A stretch of 29,050 nucleotides of DNA from Alcaligenaceae bacterium. Lineage in GTDB: Bacteria > Pseudomonadota > Gammaproteobacteria > Burkholderiales > Burkholderiaceae_B. The stretch is taken from assembly GCA_947380655.1 (NCBI GenBank), contig CANCRX010000038.1:1-29050 (forward strand), written 5' to 3'. Of this stretch, positions 14,009-22,342 are shown one piece after another (positions within the stretch are counted from its first letter, which is position 1; each line of letters begins with the position of its first letter). Position numbers and translations under genes: made by a program. Below the pieces are notes generated by a model, which saw only the letters and a program-made list of their open reading frames with translations, had not been told where the DNA came from and ran no database searches.

Positions 14009-16075
14009 GTGACTGCTGCCACGAAGAACGTACGCACGGGTTTGCTGGAGCTGTTGAGCTCCATGCGTTTCGCCATCAGTTTGCTGGTGTTTATTTGTCT
14101 TGCCAGCCTGATTGGTACGGTATTGCCACAAAATAGATCAGCTGGCGCTTATATCGATCAGTTCGGGCCGTTCTGGTTTGAGGTGTTTGATAAGTTTTCA
14201 CTCTGGCATATCTATAACAGCTGGTGGTTTTTAGTCACGATGGCATTTCTTGTGACTTCCACGAGTTTGTGTCTGATCCGCAATGCGCCCAAAATGTTGA
14301 AAGACGCAAGTTCATTTCGGGAAAATATTCGTGCCTCGAGTCTGCGATCTTTTCATCATAAAGTTGAGCTCGATACAACGCGTGATGTGCAAAGCACAGC
14401 AGGTGCTGTTCAGACTTGGCTTAAAAAGCAAGGCTATGCCGTGCGTGTCAAGGTTGAGGGTGATGCGCAGTTACTGTCAGCCAAGTGCGGTAGCGGCAAT
14501 CGCCTCGGTTATATCTTTGCACACGCGGCGATTGTGATTGTCTGCGTGGGTGGCTTGCTCGATAGTGAGTTACCGATTCGTTTGCAAGTCTGGCTGTTTG
14601 GTAAAACGCCGATTCTTGAAAATATGCTGATCGTCGATGTTCCGCAGGCGGGTCGTTTGTCGATCAATAACCCGAGCTTTCGTGCCAATGTTCTAGTTCC
14701 GGAGGGCGGCGATCGTAGTGCAGCGATCGTGAGCGTCGATGATGGGGCGCTGGTGCAGCCTTTGCCGTTCACTTTGGCATTAAAAAAGTTTTTTGTTGAG
14801 TATTACTCAACCGGTATGCCAAGCCGTTTTGCCAGCCTGGTCGAGGTAACCGATCCAGAGAATGGCAAAAAGTTTGAAGCGACGATTGAGGTCAATGAGC
14901 CTTTGCATTTCAAAGGCGTCACGGTCTATCAGTCGAGTTTTGATGATGGTGGCAGTAAAGTTGAGTTGATCGGTTATCCGCTTTCTGGTTCTAAGCCTTT
15001 GACTATTGATGTAAGTGGCCAGGTCGGACAGACCAGCGATGTAGCCTTGGGTGATACAGGTAAGCATGTCAAACTCGAAGTCACAAAGTTACGCACCATT
15101 AACGTTGAAGACATCTCGGCTGGCGAGCCATCTGCACCAAAAGAATTTGGCGAGCATGTTGCCTCGGTGACAGGCAGCGCAGCGGGCAAGCAAAATAAAA
15201 ACCTGAAAAATATTGGCCCGAGTCTTGAATATCGCTTGATTGATCAAAGTGGGCAGGCCACACTTTTTAATAATTACATGCTGCCAGTAGAAATGGATGG
15301 GTTTCAGGTCATCCTGGTGGGCGTTCAGGAAACAGGTAGTGCGGGCTTTCGATATCTGCGCATACCTGCCGATGAAAAAGCCTCTGTATCTGAATTCATG
15401 GATGTGCGTGCGGCATTGGGTGATCCTGCCGCACGAACAGAAGCGGTCAAGCGTTTTGCACAAACCTACGCAGGCAGCTCGACCGATCAACAGGCGCTGG
15501 AGGGTTCCGCTTTGCGTGCGCTTGATACCTTTGCCTCAGGTGGTTTACAGGCAATTTCCAAGTTTCTCGAAACAAACGTTCCGCCGGCTGAGCAGCAACG
15601 CGCAGCAGATATTGTGATTCGGTTGCTTGGCTCATCCATGAGTGAGCTGCGTCAGGTTGCACGTCAGCGCGCAGGCTTGCCCGTACTTGGAAACACAGCT
15701 GCAGATCAGGAAAAGAATATCGCCTGGTCCCGCCTGGCAGTCGCTGCGCTTTCGGATATAAATCTCTATCCTGCGCCAATCTTATTTACCCTGAAGTCCT
15801 TTGAGCACGTTCAGGCCAGTGTGTTTCAAGTCAGCCGCACGCCTGGCAAGATGATTGTTTATATCGGCTGCCTGTTTCTGGTGATTGGCATTTTTACAAT
15901 GTTCTATGTACGTGATCGTCGCATCTGGGTCTGGTTGCGACCTGCAGAGGGCACATCGGGCACGCGTGTATTGGCTGCGATGACATCCCAAAAGCGTACA
16001 CTGGATTTCAATCGTGAATTCGATCGGTTCAAACAGGCCCTGTCGCGTTTGAACCCTCCAGAGCGATCAACCTGA
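14009..16075 (+). CDS. resB: Cytochrome c biogenesis protein ResB (System II, CcsB)
   Basis: A 688-residue ResB/CcsB, which with CcsA moves heme to the periplasm and attaches it to apocytochromes. Counting from GTG 13997, membrane segments lie near residues 25-45, 76-94, 171-188 and 619-638, and a large periplasmic domain (about 190-610) lies between the last two. The segment SMRFAISLLVFICLASLIG and FGPFWFEVFD are typical, and GYIFAHAAIVIV holds a membrane His of the kind that binds heme. The start is uncertain: GTG 13997 abuts a terminator T-run, while GTG 14009 has weak AAGAG at 14000-14004. The next gene, ccsA, starts 16 bases after its stop. Confidence 0.92.
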   Translation: MTAATKNVRTGLLELLSSMRFAISLLVFICLASLIGTVLPQNRSAGAYIDQFGPFWFEVFDKFSLWHIYNSWWFLVTMAFLVTSTSLCLIRNAPKMLKDASSFRENIRASSLRSFHHKVELDTTRDVQSTAGAVQTWLKKQGYAVRVKVEGDAQLLSAKCGSGNRLGYIFAHAAIVIVCVGGLLDSELPIRLQVWLFGKTPILENMLIVDVPQAGRLSINNPSFRANVLVPEGGDRSAAIVSVDDGALVQPLPFTLALKKFFVEYYSTGMPSRFASLVEVTDPENGKKFEATIEVNEPLHFKGVTVYQSSFDDGGSKVELIGYPLSGSKPLTIDVSGQVGQTSDVALGDTGKHVKLEVTKLRTINVEDISAGEPSAPKEFGEHVASVTGSAAGKQNKNLKNIGPSLEYRLIDQSGQATLFNNYMLPVEMDGFQVILVGVQETGSAGFRYLRIPADEKASVSEFMDVRAALGDPAARTEAVKRFAQTYAGSSTDQQALEGSALRALDTFASGGLQAISKFLETNVPPAEQQRAADIVIRLLGSSMSELRQVARQRAGLPVLGNTAADQEKNIAWSRLAVAALSDINLYPAPILFTLKSFEHVQASVFQVSRTPGKMIVYIGCLFLVIGIFTMFYVRDRRIWVWLRPAEGTSGTRVLAAMTSQKRTLDFNREFDRFKQALSRLNPPERST

Positions 16076-16091
16076 TTTATTGAGATTTGCT

Positions 16092-17423
16092 ATGACTGAA
16101 TCAGTCTCCGTTTCCGTCAATGACTGGGATGACTTGTCCGAGTCGGGTGATGCCCGTGTCATGCGTGGGCGCCTTAACTGGACCGACGTATTATTTTTCC
16201 TGTTGCTGTCCTGTGGCGCGGCCTATGCACTGATGAACTTTAGTGCTTCGATGGATTATTACGAGCAGACAATCCTTTGCCTGGCGGTGCCGGTGCTGAC
16301 TTGGATGGGTTGGTTGTGGCGGCCTTTGCGTAATCTGATGTTAATTTGCGCAGCCAGCGCGGGTTTTGCGATTTGGTTATATCAGGGCGATATCGCTCGC
16401 GCCGAACAAGTATTTTTTCTCAAGTATTTGTTTTCATCACAGTCCTCTATTTTGTGGATGTGCGCGCTGTTTGTATTAGCGACCGTTTGTTACTGGATTG
16501 GAATGGTCAGTTCGACGGCAGCCTGGTTGGGTACAGCATTGACGTGGGGGGCGGTGTTTGCCGGTACTCAGGGATTGCTGGTACGCTGGCGTGAAGGTCA
16601 TTTGATGGGTTCTGACATTGGTCATATCCCCGTTAGTAATTTGTACGAGGTCTTCGTACTGTTTTCGCTGATTACAGCCTTGTTCTATTTGTATTACGAA
16701 CGTCGCTATGCCACGCGCGCACTCGGTGGCTTTGTGATGTTGGTCATTACATCATCAGTGATTTTCCTGCTGTGGTATTCATTCACACGCGATGCGTTTC
16801 AGATCCAGCCGCTGGTACCAGCACTCAAAAGCTGGTGGATGAAAATCCATGTCCCAGCTAATTTCATCGGTTATGGCACGTTCTCGCTTGCTGCAATGGT
16901 GGGATTCGCCTACTTAATTAAACAACACGGTCAGACCAAGTCCTGGCTCAAGCTTGCGCCATTGTTTGTGCTCGGCGTGCTGTTAGCGGGCGAACCGATG
17001 GTGTTTCGCACACAGGGGTTATCAGCGACCTGGATGTTGTATTTCGGCATTGGCGCATTGATTGTTGGGGCGATCCTGTTGTTTCGCAGGCCGATTGCTG
17101 CCAGGTTGCCTTCGCTCGAAGTCCTCGATGACATCATGTACCGGGCGATTGCGATTGGGTTTGCCTTCTTTACCGTGGCGACTATTCTTGGCGCACTATG
17201 GGCTGCGGATGCCTGGGGTGCATACTGGCAATGGGATCCAAAAGAAACCTGGGCGCTGATCGTCTGGCTCAATTATGCGGCATGGCTCCATCTGCGTTTG
17301 ATGAAAGGTCTGCGCGGCACGATGGCGGCCTATTGGGCACTGGTTGGATTACTCGTGACGGGTTTTGCTTTTCTGGGCGTAAATATGTTTTTGTCGGGAT
17401 TGCATTCCTACGGGACGCTTTAA
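16092..17423 (+). CDS. ccsA: Cytochrome c biogenesis protein CcsA (System II, ResC)
   Basis: A 443-residue multi-pass membrane protein of the heme-handling family. The tryptophan-rich WWD domain, WGAYWQWDPKETWALIVWL, presents heme on the periplasmic face. Conserved His residues flank it, in KIHVPANFIGYG and in AAWLHLRL, with a further His in the C-terminal GLHSYGTL. SNLYEVFVLFS is another family block. I chose ATG 16092 (MTESVSVSV), with TGAGA upstream; a TTG at 16080 is in frame but unsupported. With ResB it forms the cytochrome c synthetase. In betaproteobacteria this protein is often annotated CcsB, which confuses the naming. Confidence 0.94.
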   Translation: MTESVSVSVNDWDDLSESGDARVMRGRLNWTDVLFFLLLSCGAAYALMNFSASMDYYEQTILCLAVPVLTWMGWLWRPLRNLMLICAASAGFAIWLYQGDIARAEQVFFLKYLFSSQSSILWMCALFVLATVCYWIGMVSSTAAWLGTALTWGAVFAGTQGLLVRWREGHLMGSDIGHIPVSNLYEVFVLFSLITALFYLYYERRYATRALGGFVMLVITSSVIFLLWYSFTRDAFQIQPLVPALKSWWMKIHVPANFIGYGTFSLAAMVGFAYLIKQHGQTKSWLKLAPLFVLGVLLAGEPMVFRTQGLSATWMLYFGIGALIVGAILLFRRPIAARLPSLEVLDDIMYRAIAIGFAFFTVATILGALWAADAWGAYWQWDPKETWALIVWLNYAAWLHLRLMKGLRGTMAAYWALVGLLVTGFAFLGVNMFLSGLHSYGTL

Positions 17424-17473
17424 CCCGACAGAATGCCTGAATAAAACGTCAATAACAACGGAATCGAAACATC

Positions 17474-18670
17474 GTGACGCCTGCCAGACCCTGGGTTGTT
17501 TTAGTTGCCACACTAACCATTCAGGCGCTCGTGGCAATGGCGCTGATGACCCTGCCGGTCGTCGCCCCCGTTGTTGCCAAAGAGCTTGATATTTCAACAA
17601 CCTATGTCGGTGCCTATGTGGCACTGGTGTATTTCGCCGCCATGGTTTCCAGCTTGCTTGGCGGCGCTGCAGTCAAACGCTGGGGGGCGATTCGCTTGAG
17701 TCAGGTCGGTCTGTTCTGTTCAGGACTTGGCTTATGTCTGTGCGCAGTGCCGCAGCCCGTTGTGATCGCACTGGGCGCCTTGTTTATTGGCGCAGGATAT
17801 GGGCCAATCACGCCTGCCAGTTCACATCTTTTGATTAAAACTACCCCGCCGAGCCAGTTATCGCTGGTCTTTTCCATTAAACAAACGGGTGTGCCCCTAG
17901 GGGGCATGGTCGCAGGGGCGTTGGTGCCTTCACTGGATTTGCTGATTGGCTGGAAATGGACCTTTATTGCAGCTGGGATTGCTTGCTGGCTGTGCGCCTG
18001 GTCGGTTCAATCCTTGCGTGCCGGACTGGATGATGATCGCGACCCAACCGTTAAGCCCTCCATTCTCACGACCGTTGTACTACCGTTGAAGTTGATCTTT
18101 GGACACCGTAGCCTGAAAGTACTGTCGTTTATGTCTTTTTTGTTTGCGATCTGCCAGATGTCACTGATGGCGTATCTGGTGACTTTTTTGTTTGAGGATC
18201 TTGGCTGGTCGCTGGTTGCGGCAGGTGTTGCTTTGACGGTTGCCCAGGCCGCAGGGGTCGGTGGTCGGATTTTCTGGGGCTATGTTGCTGATCGCTGGCT
18301 CGGTGCGGTCATGATGTTGATTGTGATCACCGTTTTATTAGCCGTCGGTGCGGTAGGTACCGCATTTCTGCGTGAAGATACCTCGCTCTGGATATTATTC
18401 CCGATCTTGATTGTTTTTGGCGCATCTGCGATTGGCTGGAATGGCGTGTATCTGGCTGAAATTGCCCGCCAGGCACCCAAGGGGCAAGCTAGCGTTGCGA
18501 CCGGTGGTACGCTGTGTATTACCTTTCTAGGGGTCATGTTGGGACCGCCCTTTTTTGGCTTGGTGGCAGGGACAGTCCATAGTTATGGTTTGAGCTATGG
18601 TTTTTTGCTCATTCCCGCGATCGTTATTTTTGTTTTACTCATGAGACTGCGAAGCGGCCCCTCTGCATAA
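17474..18670 (+). CDS. Major facilitator superfamily transporter (CynX/NimT-like)
   Basis: A 398-residue membrane protein with about 12 hydrophobic segments. The early block WVVLVATLTIQALVAMALMT and the loop GGAAVKRWGAIRLSQ (a degenerate motif A) point to the MFS. The general look is that of the cyanate permease-like group, but that is a weak judgement and the substrate is unknown. The start is GTG 17474; GGAA lies about 10 bases upstream. It follows ccsA by 50 bases with no terminator seen between, so it may be co-transcribed with it. The 176-base gap after it contains the likely promoter of the ABC operon. Confidence 0.83.
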   Translation: MTPARPWVVLVATLTIQALVAMALMTLPVVAPVVAKELDISTTYVGAYVALVYFAAMVSSLLGGAAVKRWGAIRLSQVGLFCSGLGLCLCAVPQPVVIALGALFIGAGYGPITPASSHLLIKTTPPSQLSLVFSIKQTGVPLGGMVAGALVPSLDLLIGWKWTFIAAGIACWLCAWSVQSLRAGLDDDRDPTVKPSILTTVVLPLKLIFGHRSLKVLSFMSFLFAICQMSLMAYLVTFLFEDLGWSLVAAGVALTVAQAAGVGGRIFWGYVADRWLGAVMMLIVITVLLAVGAVGTAFLREDTSLWILFPILIVFGASAIGWNGVYLAEIARQAPKGQASVATGGTLCITFLGVMLGPPFFGLVAGTVHSYGLSYGFLLIPAIVIFVLLMRLRSGPSA

Positions 18671-18748
18671 AAACCATTCTCCCACATCACGGCTCGCTTC
18701 AAGTTCAAGTCCACAATGACGTGCTGTGTGGTGAGCCTGGCTAAGTAT

Positions 18749-18793
18749 ATTGTTCATAGTGGTGGACAATCGCCGACAACAATGCGATATTTA
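18749..18793 (+). promoter_or_regulatory. Putative promoter and hairpin before the ABC operon
   Basis: TGGACA (18763-18768) is a near-consensus -35 box, and GATATT (18786-18791) stands 17 bases later as a -10 with four of six matches. The start codon is 56 bases further on. The -35 box overlaps the right arm of an inverted repeat, ATTGTTC (18749-18755) with GGACAAT (18764-18770), which could be a regulator site. GAGGA at 18836-18840 is the ribosome binding site. This is moderate-to-weak evidence. Confidence 0.35.
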
Positions 18794-18846
18794 GTGTGCC
18801 CGATCATTAGGTCGAAACCTGACTGTTAGTCAACACGAGGACTCTT

Positions 18847-20430
18847 ATGCACCATCACATAAATAAAACATTGCTGCGCGTCGGTTCTGCGCTGGCCTTG
18901 ACCACACTTATGGCGCTCGGCAATATTGCTGGTGCACAGACGCGTGGCGGAACACTCAACGCGATTGTGCAGCCAGAGCCACCTATCCTGATGCTAGGTC
19001 TTAATCAGCAAGGTCCGACTCAATACGTAGCAGGCAAGATCTATCAGGGCCTGCTGACCTATGATGAAAAACTGCAGCCTCTGCCTTCGCTTGCTAAAAG
19101 TTGGAAAGTGTCGCCTGATGCCTTGACCTACAGCTTTGAGTTACAGCAGGGCGTCAAATGGCATGATGGCAAGCCATTCAGTTCCGCTGACGTCGTGTTC
19201 AGCATGGATCAGTTCTTGCGCAAAATGCACCCGCGCGGTCGTCTGGTGATTAACAAATACGTTGACTCCATTACTGCGCCAGACGCCAACAATGTTGTAA
19301 TCAAGCTCAAAGAGCCCTTCGCACCATTCCTGAGTATCTTTGTCGTCGACAACATGCCAATGGTACCCAAGCACATTTACGAAGGTACGGATTACGCGAC
19401 AAACCCCGCGAACCAGACTCCGATCGGTACCGGCCCATTCAAATTCAAGGAATGGAAAAAAGGTTCATACGTCACCCTAGTGCGTAACGATGAATACTGG
19501 AAACCAGGTCAGCCATACCTTGACGAGATCGTTTTCCGTGTGGTGCCAGATGCCGCCTCACGGGCGGTGGCCTTTGAAAAAGGTGATGTGCAGGTTCTGC
19601 GTGGTGGTGACGTGGATAACGTTGAGGTCAAGCGCCTGAAAGCCTTGCCCAATGTTGAGATGACCACCAAAGGCTGGGAAATGTATGCACCGCTGTCATT
19701 TATGTTTATGAATCAGCGTAGCGCGCCTTTTGATAATGTCAAAGTTCGTCAGGCCGTGATGCATGCAATGAATCGTAAGTTCATTGTCGACAATATTTTC
19801 TTTGGTCTGGGAAAAATCGCAATCAGTCCCTTGGCCTCAACCACATTGTTCTTTGAGCCAAAAGTCACGCAATATGACTTTAATCTCAAAAAAGCACGCG
19901 AGCTGATCAAAGAGTCTGGCGTGAACGTTGGTGCGCGCACCATCAAGATCTTGAGCTTTCCCTATGGCTCAGCCTGGGATCGTCTGGCTGAATACACTAA
20001 GCAAAGTCTCGAGCAGATTGGTTTCAAAGTCGAAATCGAAGCCGCTGACGCTGGTGGCTGGGCTAAGCGCACGGGTGATTTTGATTTTGATCTGACGTTT
20101 AACTTCACATACCAGTATGGTGATCCAGCACTCGGTGTGGCACGTCACTACCTGTCCACCAATGCGGTCAAAGGCTCGCCTTTCGTCAACAACCAGGGTT
20201 ACAACAATCCTAAAGTTGATGATTTGCTGAATAAAGGTGCTTCTGCGATCACCAAAGAAGAACGTCAAAAGCTTTACTCCGAGGCTCAGAATATTCTGGT
20301 CAACGAGGTCGCGAACGGTTTCCTGTTTGAAATCGAATACCCTACTTTCTATCGTAAAAATATCAAAAATCTTGTGACGACTGCCATTGGTCTGAACGAA
20401 AGTTTTGATAATGTCTGGATCGAGAAATAA
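18847..20430 (+). CDS. ABC transporter substrate-binding protein, family 5 (peptide type)
   Basis: A 527-residue periplasmic binding protein of the SBP_bac_5 family (DppA/OppA/NikA-like). A signal peptide ends near AGAQT at about residues 29-33, and the mature protein starts RGGTLNAIVQPEPP. Family blocks are IYQGLLTYDEKLQPLPSLAK, GVKWHDGKPFSSADVVFS and NQTPIGTGPFKFKEW. It has no lipobox. It would capture an oligopeptide or other extended solute and pass it to the permeases encoded next. The binding specificity cannot be read from sequence. A perfect hairpin with T-run follows the stop, so it is probably made in excess over the membrane subunits. Confidence 0.92.
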   Translation: MHHHINKTLLRVGSALALTTLMALGNIAGAQTRGGTLNAIVQPEPPILMLGLNQQGPTQYVAGKIYQGLLTYDEKLQPLPSLAKSWKVSPDALTYSFELQQGVKWHDGKPFSSADVVFSMDQFLRKMHPRGRLVINKYVDSITAPDANNVVIKLKEPFAPFLSIFVVDNMPMVPKHIYEGTDYATNPANQTPIGTGPFKFKEWKKGSYVTLVRNDEYWKPGQPYLDEIVFRVVPDAASRAVAFEKGDVQVLRGGDVDNVEVKRLKALPNVEMTTKGWEMYAPLSFMFMNQRSAPFDNVKVRQAVMHAMNRKFIVDNIFFGLGKIAISPLASTTLFFEPKVTQYDFNLKKARELIKESGVNVGARTIKILSFPYGSAWDRLAEYTKQSLEQIGFKVEIEAADAGGWAKRTGDFDFDLTFNFTYQYGDPALGVARHYLSTNAVKGSPFVNNQGYNNPKVDDLLNKGASAITKEERQKLYSEAQNILVNEVANGFLFEIEYPTFYRKNIKNLVTTAIGLNESFDNVWIEK

Positions 20431-20444
20431 ATAGTCAGTCAATC

Positions 20445-20479
20445 ACACGAGCACCTCTTACAGGTGCTCGTGTTTTTTT
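20445..20479 (+). terminator. Intrinsic terminator or attenuator between binding protein and permease genes
   Basis: ACACGAGCACCT (20445-20456) and AGGTGCTCGTGT (20462-20473) form a perfect 12-pair stem around CTTAC, followed by T to 20479. It lies 14 bases after the binding-protein stop and 27 before the permease start. It probably lets only part of transcription continue, which would give more binding protein than permease. Confidence 0.9.
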
Positions 20480-20506
20480 AGACCGCACGATCAGGACACA
20501 CGAATT

Positions 20507-21496
20507 TTGAAGTTTTTATCTTTTCTTGCTTCACGACTTTGGAAAGCACTCGGTGTGATCCTGGGCGTAGTGGTCTTTAACTTTTTTCTGATCCGCTTGG
20601 CCCCCGGCGATCCAGCGAGCATCATGGCGGGTGAGGCAGCCTCTTCTGACCCAGCCTACGTCGAGCAACTGCGGCAGCAGTTTGGTTTTGATCAGCCGCT
20701 CTATCAGCAGCTTTGGCTCTATCTCAAAGGCATTTTGCATTTTGATCTGGGCTACTCGTATCGCAACAAATTACCTGTTCTGGATCTGATCTTGGAACGG
20801 CTACCAGCGACGCTATTGTTAATGGGTTGCGCATTTATATTTTCGATTGTGCTGGGTGTGGCTCTGGGCGTGCTTGCCTCCCGTAGCCGCTACACAAGCC
20901 GTCATAAATGGCTTGATAGCGCCATCATGACTGGCGCTCTACTTTTGTATGCGACGCCTTTATTCTGGTTATCGCTGTTAATGATTATTTTCTTTTCCGT
21001 GACGCTGGGCTGGTTGCCTGCTTTTGGTATGGAATCGGTTGGTGCACACTATACCGGCTGGGCACATGTGGCAGATGTCGCGACCCATCTGGTTTTACCT
21101 GTCATCTCGTTGGGCTGTTTTTTTATGGCAGTCTACGCGCGCCTTACGCGCGCAACGATGCTCGAGGTGATGGGCATGGATTTCATCAAGACTGCGCGCG
21201 CCAAAGGGGTACCTGCCGGCCAGGTAATCCGCAAACACGTGTTGCGTAATGCCCTGCTTCCCGTGGTGACCTTTGCAGGCATTCAGCTTGGCCAGATGGC
21301 GGGCGGTGCGGTATTGACAGAAACCGTATTCGCCTGGCCTGGAATCGGGCGACTCATGTTTGATGCCTTATTGCAGCGGGACTATCAATTGCTGCTTGGC
21401 GTATTTCTGGTGACTGCAACGATGGTCGTCGTGTTTAACCTGTTAACCGATCTGCTGTATCGATTCATTGATCCGCGGATCGAATTCGGGACCTAA
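20507..21496 (+). CDS. ABC transporter permease, DppB type
   Basis: A 329-residue inner-membrane permease with about six membrane segments. It starts MKFLSFLASRLWKALGVILG and then has FFLIRLAPGDPA, the conserved DppB/OppB N-terminus. The cytoplasmic EAA-type loop is GMDFIKTARAKGVPAGQVIR with RNALLPV (about residues 225-250). The start codon is TTG 20507, with AGGA at 20493-20496 ten bases upstream; no better start exists. It pairs with the next permease to form the channel. The terminator just upstream implies read-through transcription. Confidence 0.92.
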   Translation: MKFLSFLASRLWKALGVILGVVVFNFFLIRLAPGDPASIMAGEAASSDPAYVEQLRQQFGFDQPLYQQLWLYLKGILHFDLGYSYRNKLPVLDLILERLPATLLLMGCAFIFSIVLGVALGVLASRSRYTSRHKWLDSAIMTGALLLYATPLFWLSLLMIIFFSVTLGWLPAFGMESVGAHYTGWAHVADVATHLVLPVISLGCFFMAVYARLTRATMLEVMGMDFIKTARAKGVPAGQVIRKHVLRNALLPVVTFAGIQLGQMAGGAVLTETVFAWPGIGRLMFDALLQRDYQLLLGVFLVTATMVVVFNLLTDLLYRFIDPRIEFGT

Positions 21497-21497
21497 C

Positions 21498-22340
21498 ATG
21501 AAGCAATTTTTAAAACATTTCGCAATGAATCGTGGTGCCCTGTTAGGCAGTGGGATTTTATTGATTGTGATTCTGACGGGAGTCTTTTGTTCGTTCCTGT
21601 TTGAAGAATCACCGTGGATGATGGTCGGGCAGCCTTTGTTGCTGCCCTTTCAGGAGAGTGAGTTTCCGCTAGGCACCGACATGCTTGGGCGTGATATTGC
21701 TGCTGGGCTAGCCTATGGTGCACGCGTCTCCTTGATGGTGGGAGTGATTTCAACACTCGTTGCCGTGTTGGTCGGCGTGATGATAGGTGCGGCTGCCGGC
21801 TATTACGGTGGCTGGATCGACGATGCGATGATGCGGTTTACCGAATTTTTTCAGACTATTCCTCAGCTCGCGATGGCGGTCGTGCTCGTGGCGATCTTAA
21901 GTCCTTCTATTTATTCCATCGTGGGGGCGATTGCTATTGTCTCCTGGCCGCCTGTTGCCAGGCTGGTCAGAGGAGAATTCCTTTCCCTTAAGCAACGAGA
22001 GTTTGTGCAAGCCGCCGTGGTCATTGGTCAGCGTCCGAGCCAGATTATTTTTTCGCAGATACTGCCTAATGCGATCTCTCCCATTATTGTCACAGCCTCG
22101 CTGATGATTGCGACCGCGATCCTGACCGAGTCGGCGCTGGCCTTTTTGGGACTAGGTGATCGCAACATGATGAGCTGGGGTTTCATGATCGGCGCCTCTC
22201 GCACCATGTTGCGTGAAGCACCCTGGATGAGCGTCATGCCAGGCGTAGCGATTTTGCTGACCGTGCTGGCGATCAATCTGATAGGTGAAGGCCTCAATGA
22301 TGCAATGAATCCCCAGCTGCGCAAGCGCGGGGAGTCCTGA
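21498..22340 (+). CDS. ABC transporter permease, DppC type
   Basis: A 280-residue permease starting MKQFLKHFAMNRGALLGSGI, a typical DppC/OppC N-terminus. The conserved PLGTDMLGRDIAAGLAYGAR follows (about residues 56-75). The EAA-type loop is LKQREFVQAAVVIGQRPSQI with LPNAISPIIV. I chose ATG 21498, one base after the upstream stop, over an in-frame ATG at 21468 that lies inside the previous gene and adds residues foreign to the family. The next gene starts 2 bases after its stop. Confidence 0.92.
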   Translation: MKQFLKHFAMNRGALLGSGILLIVILTGVFCSFLFEESPWMMVGQPLLLPFQESEFPLGTDMLGRDIAAGLAYGARVSLMVGVISTLVAVLVGVMIGAAAGYYGGWIDDAMMRFTEFFQTIPQLAMAVVLVAILSPSIYSIVGAIAIVSWPPVARLVRGEFLSLKQREFVQAAVVIGQRPSQIIFSQILPNAISPIIVTASLMIATAILTESALAFLGLGDRNMMSWGFMIGASRTMLREAPWMSVMPGVAILLTVLAINLIGEGLNDAMNPQLRKRGES

Positions 22341-22342
22341 TC

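Noticed and set aside
16080..16091. TTG start extending ccsA by four residues
   Set aside because: ATG 16092 has a suitable upstream TGAGA and gives a normal protein.
19969..20442. Antisense open frame of 157 codons opposite the binding-protein gene
   Set aside because: The plus-strand gene is certain; the antisense frame has no family match and starts from poor signals.
21468..21497. ATG start extending the second permease by ten residues
   Set aside because: It lies inside the upstream permease gene and the added residues do not fit the family, while ATG 21498 follows the stop by one base.
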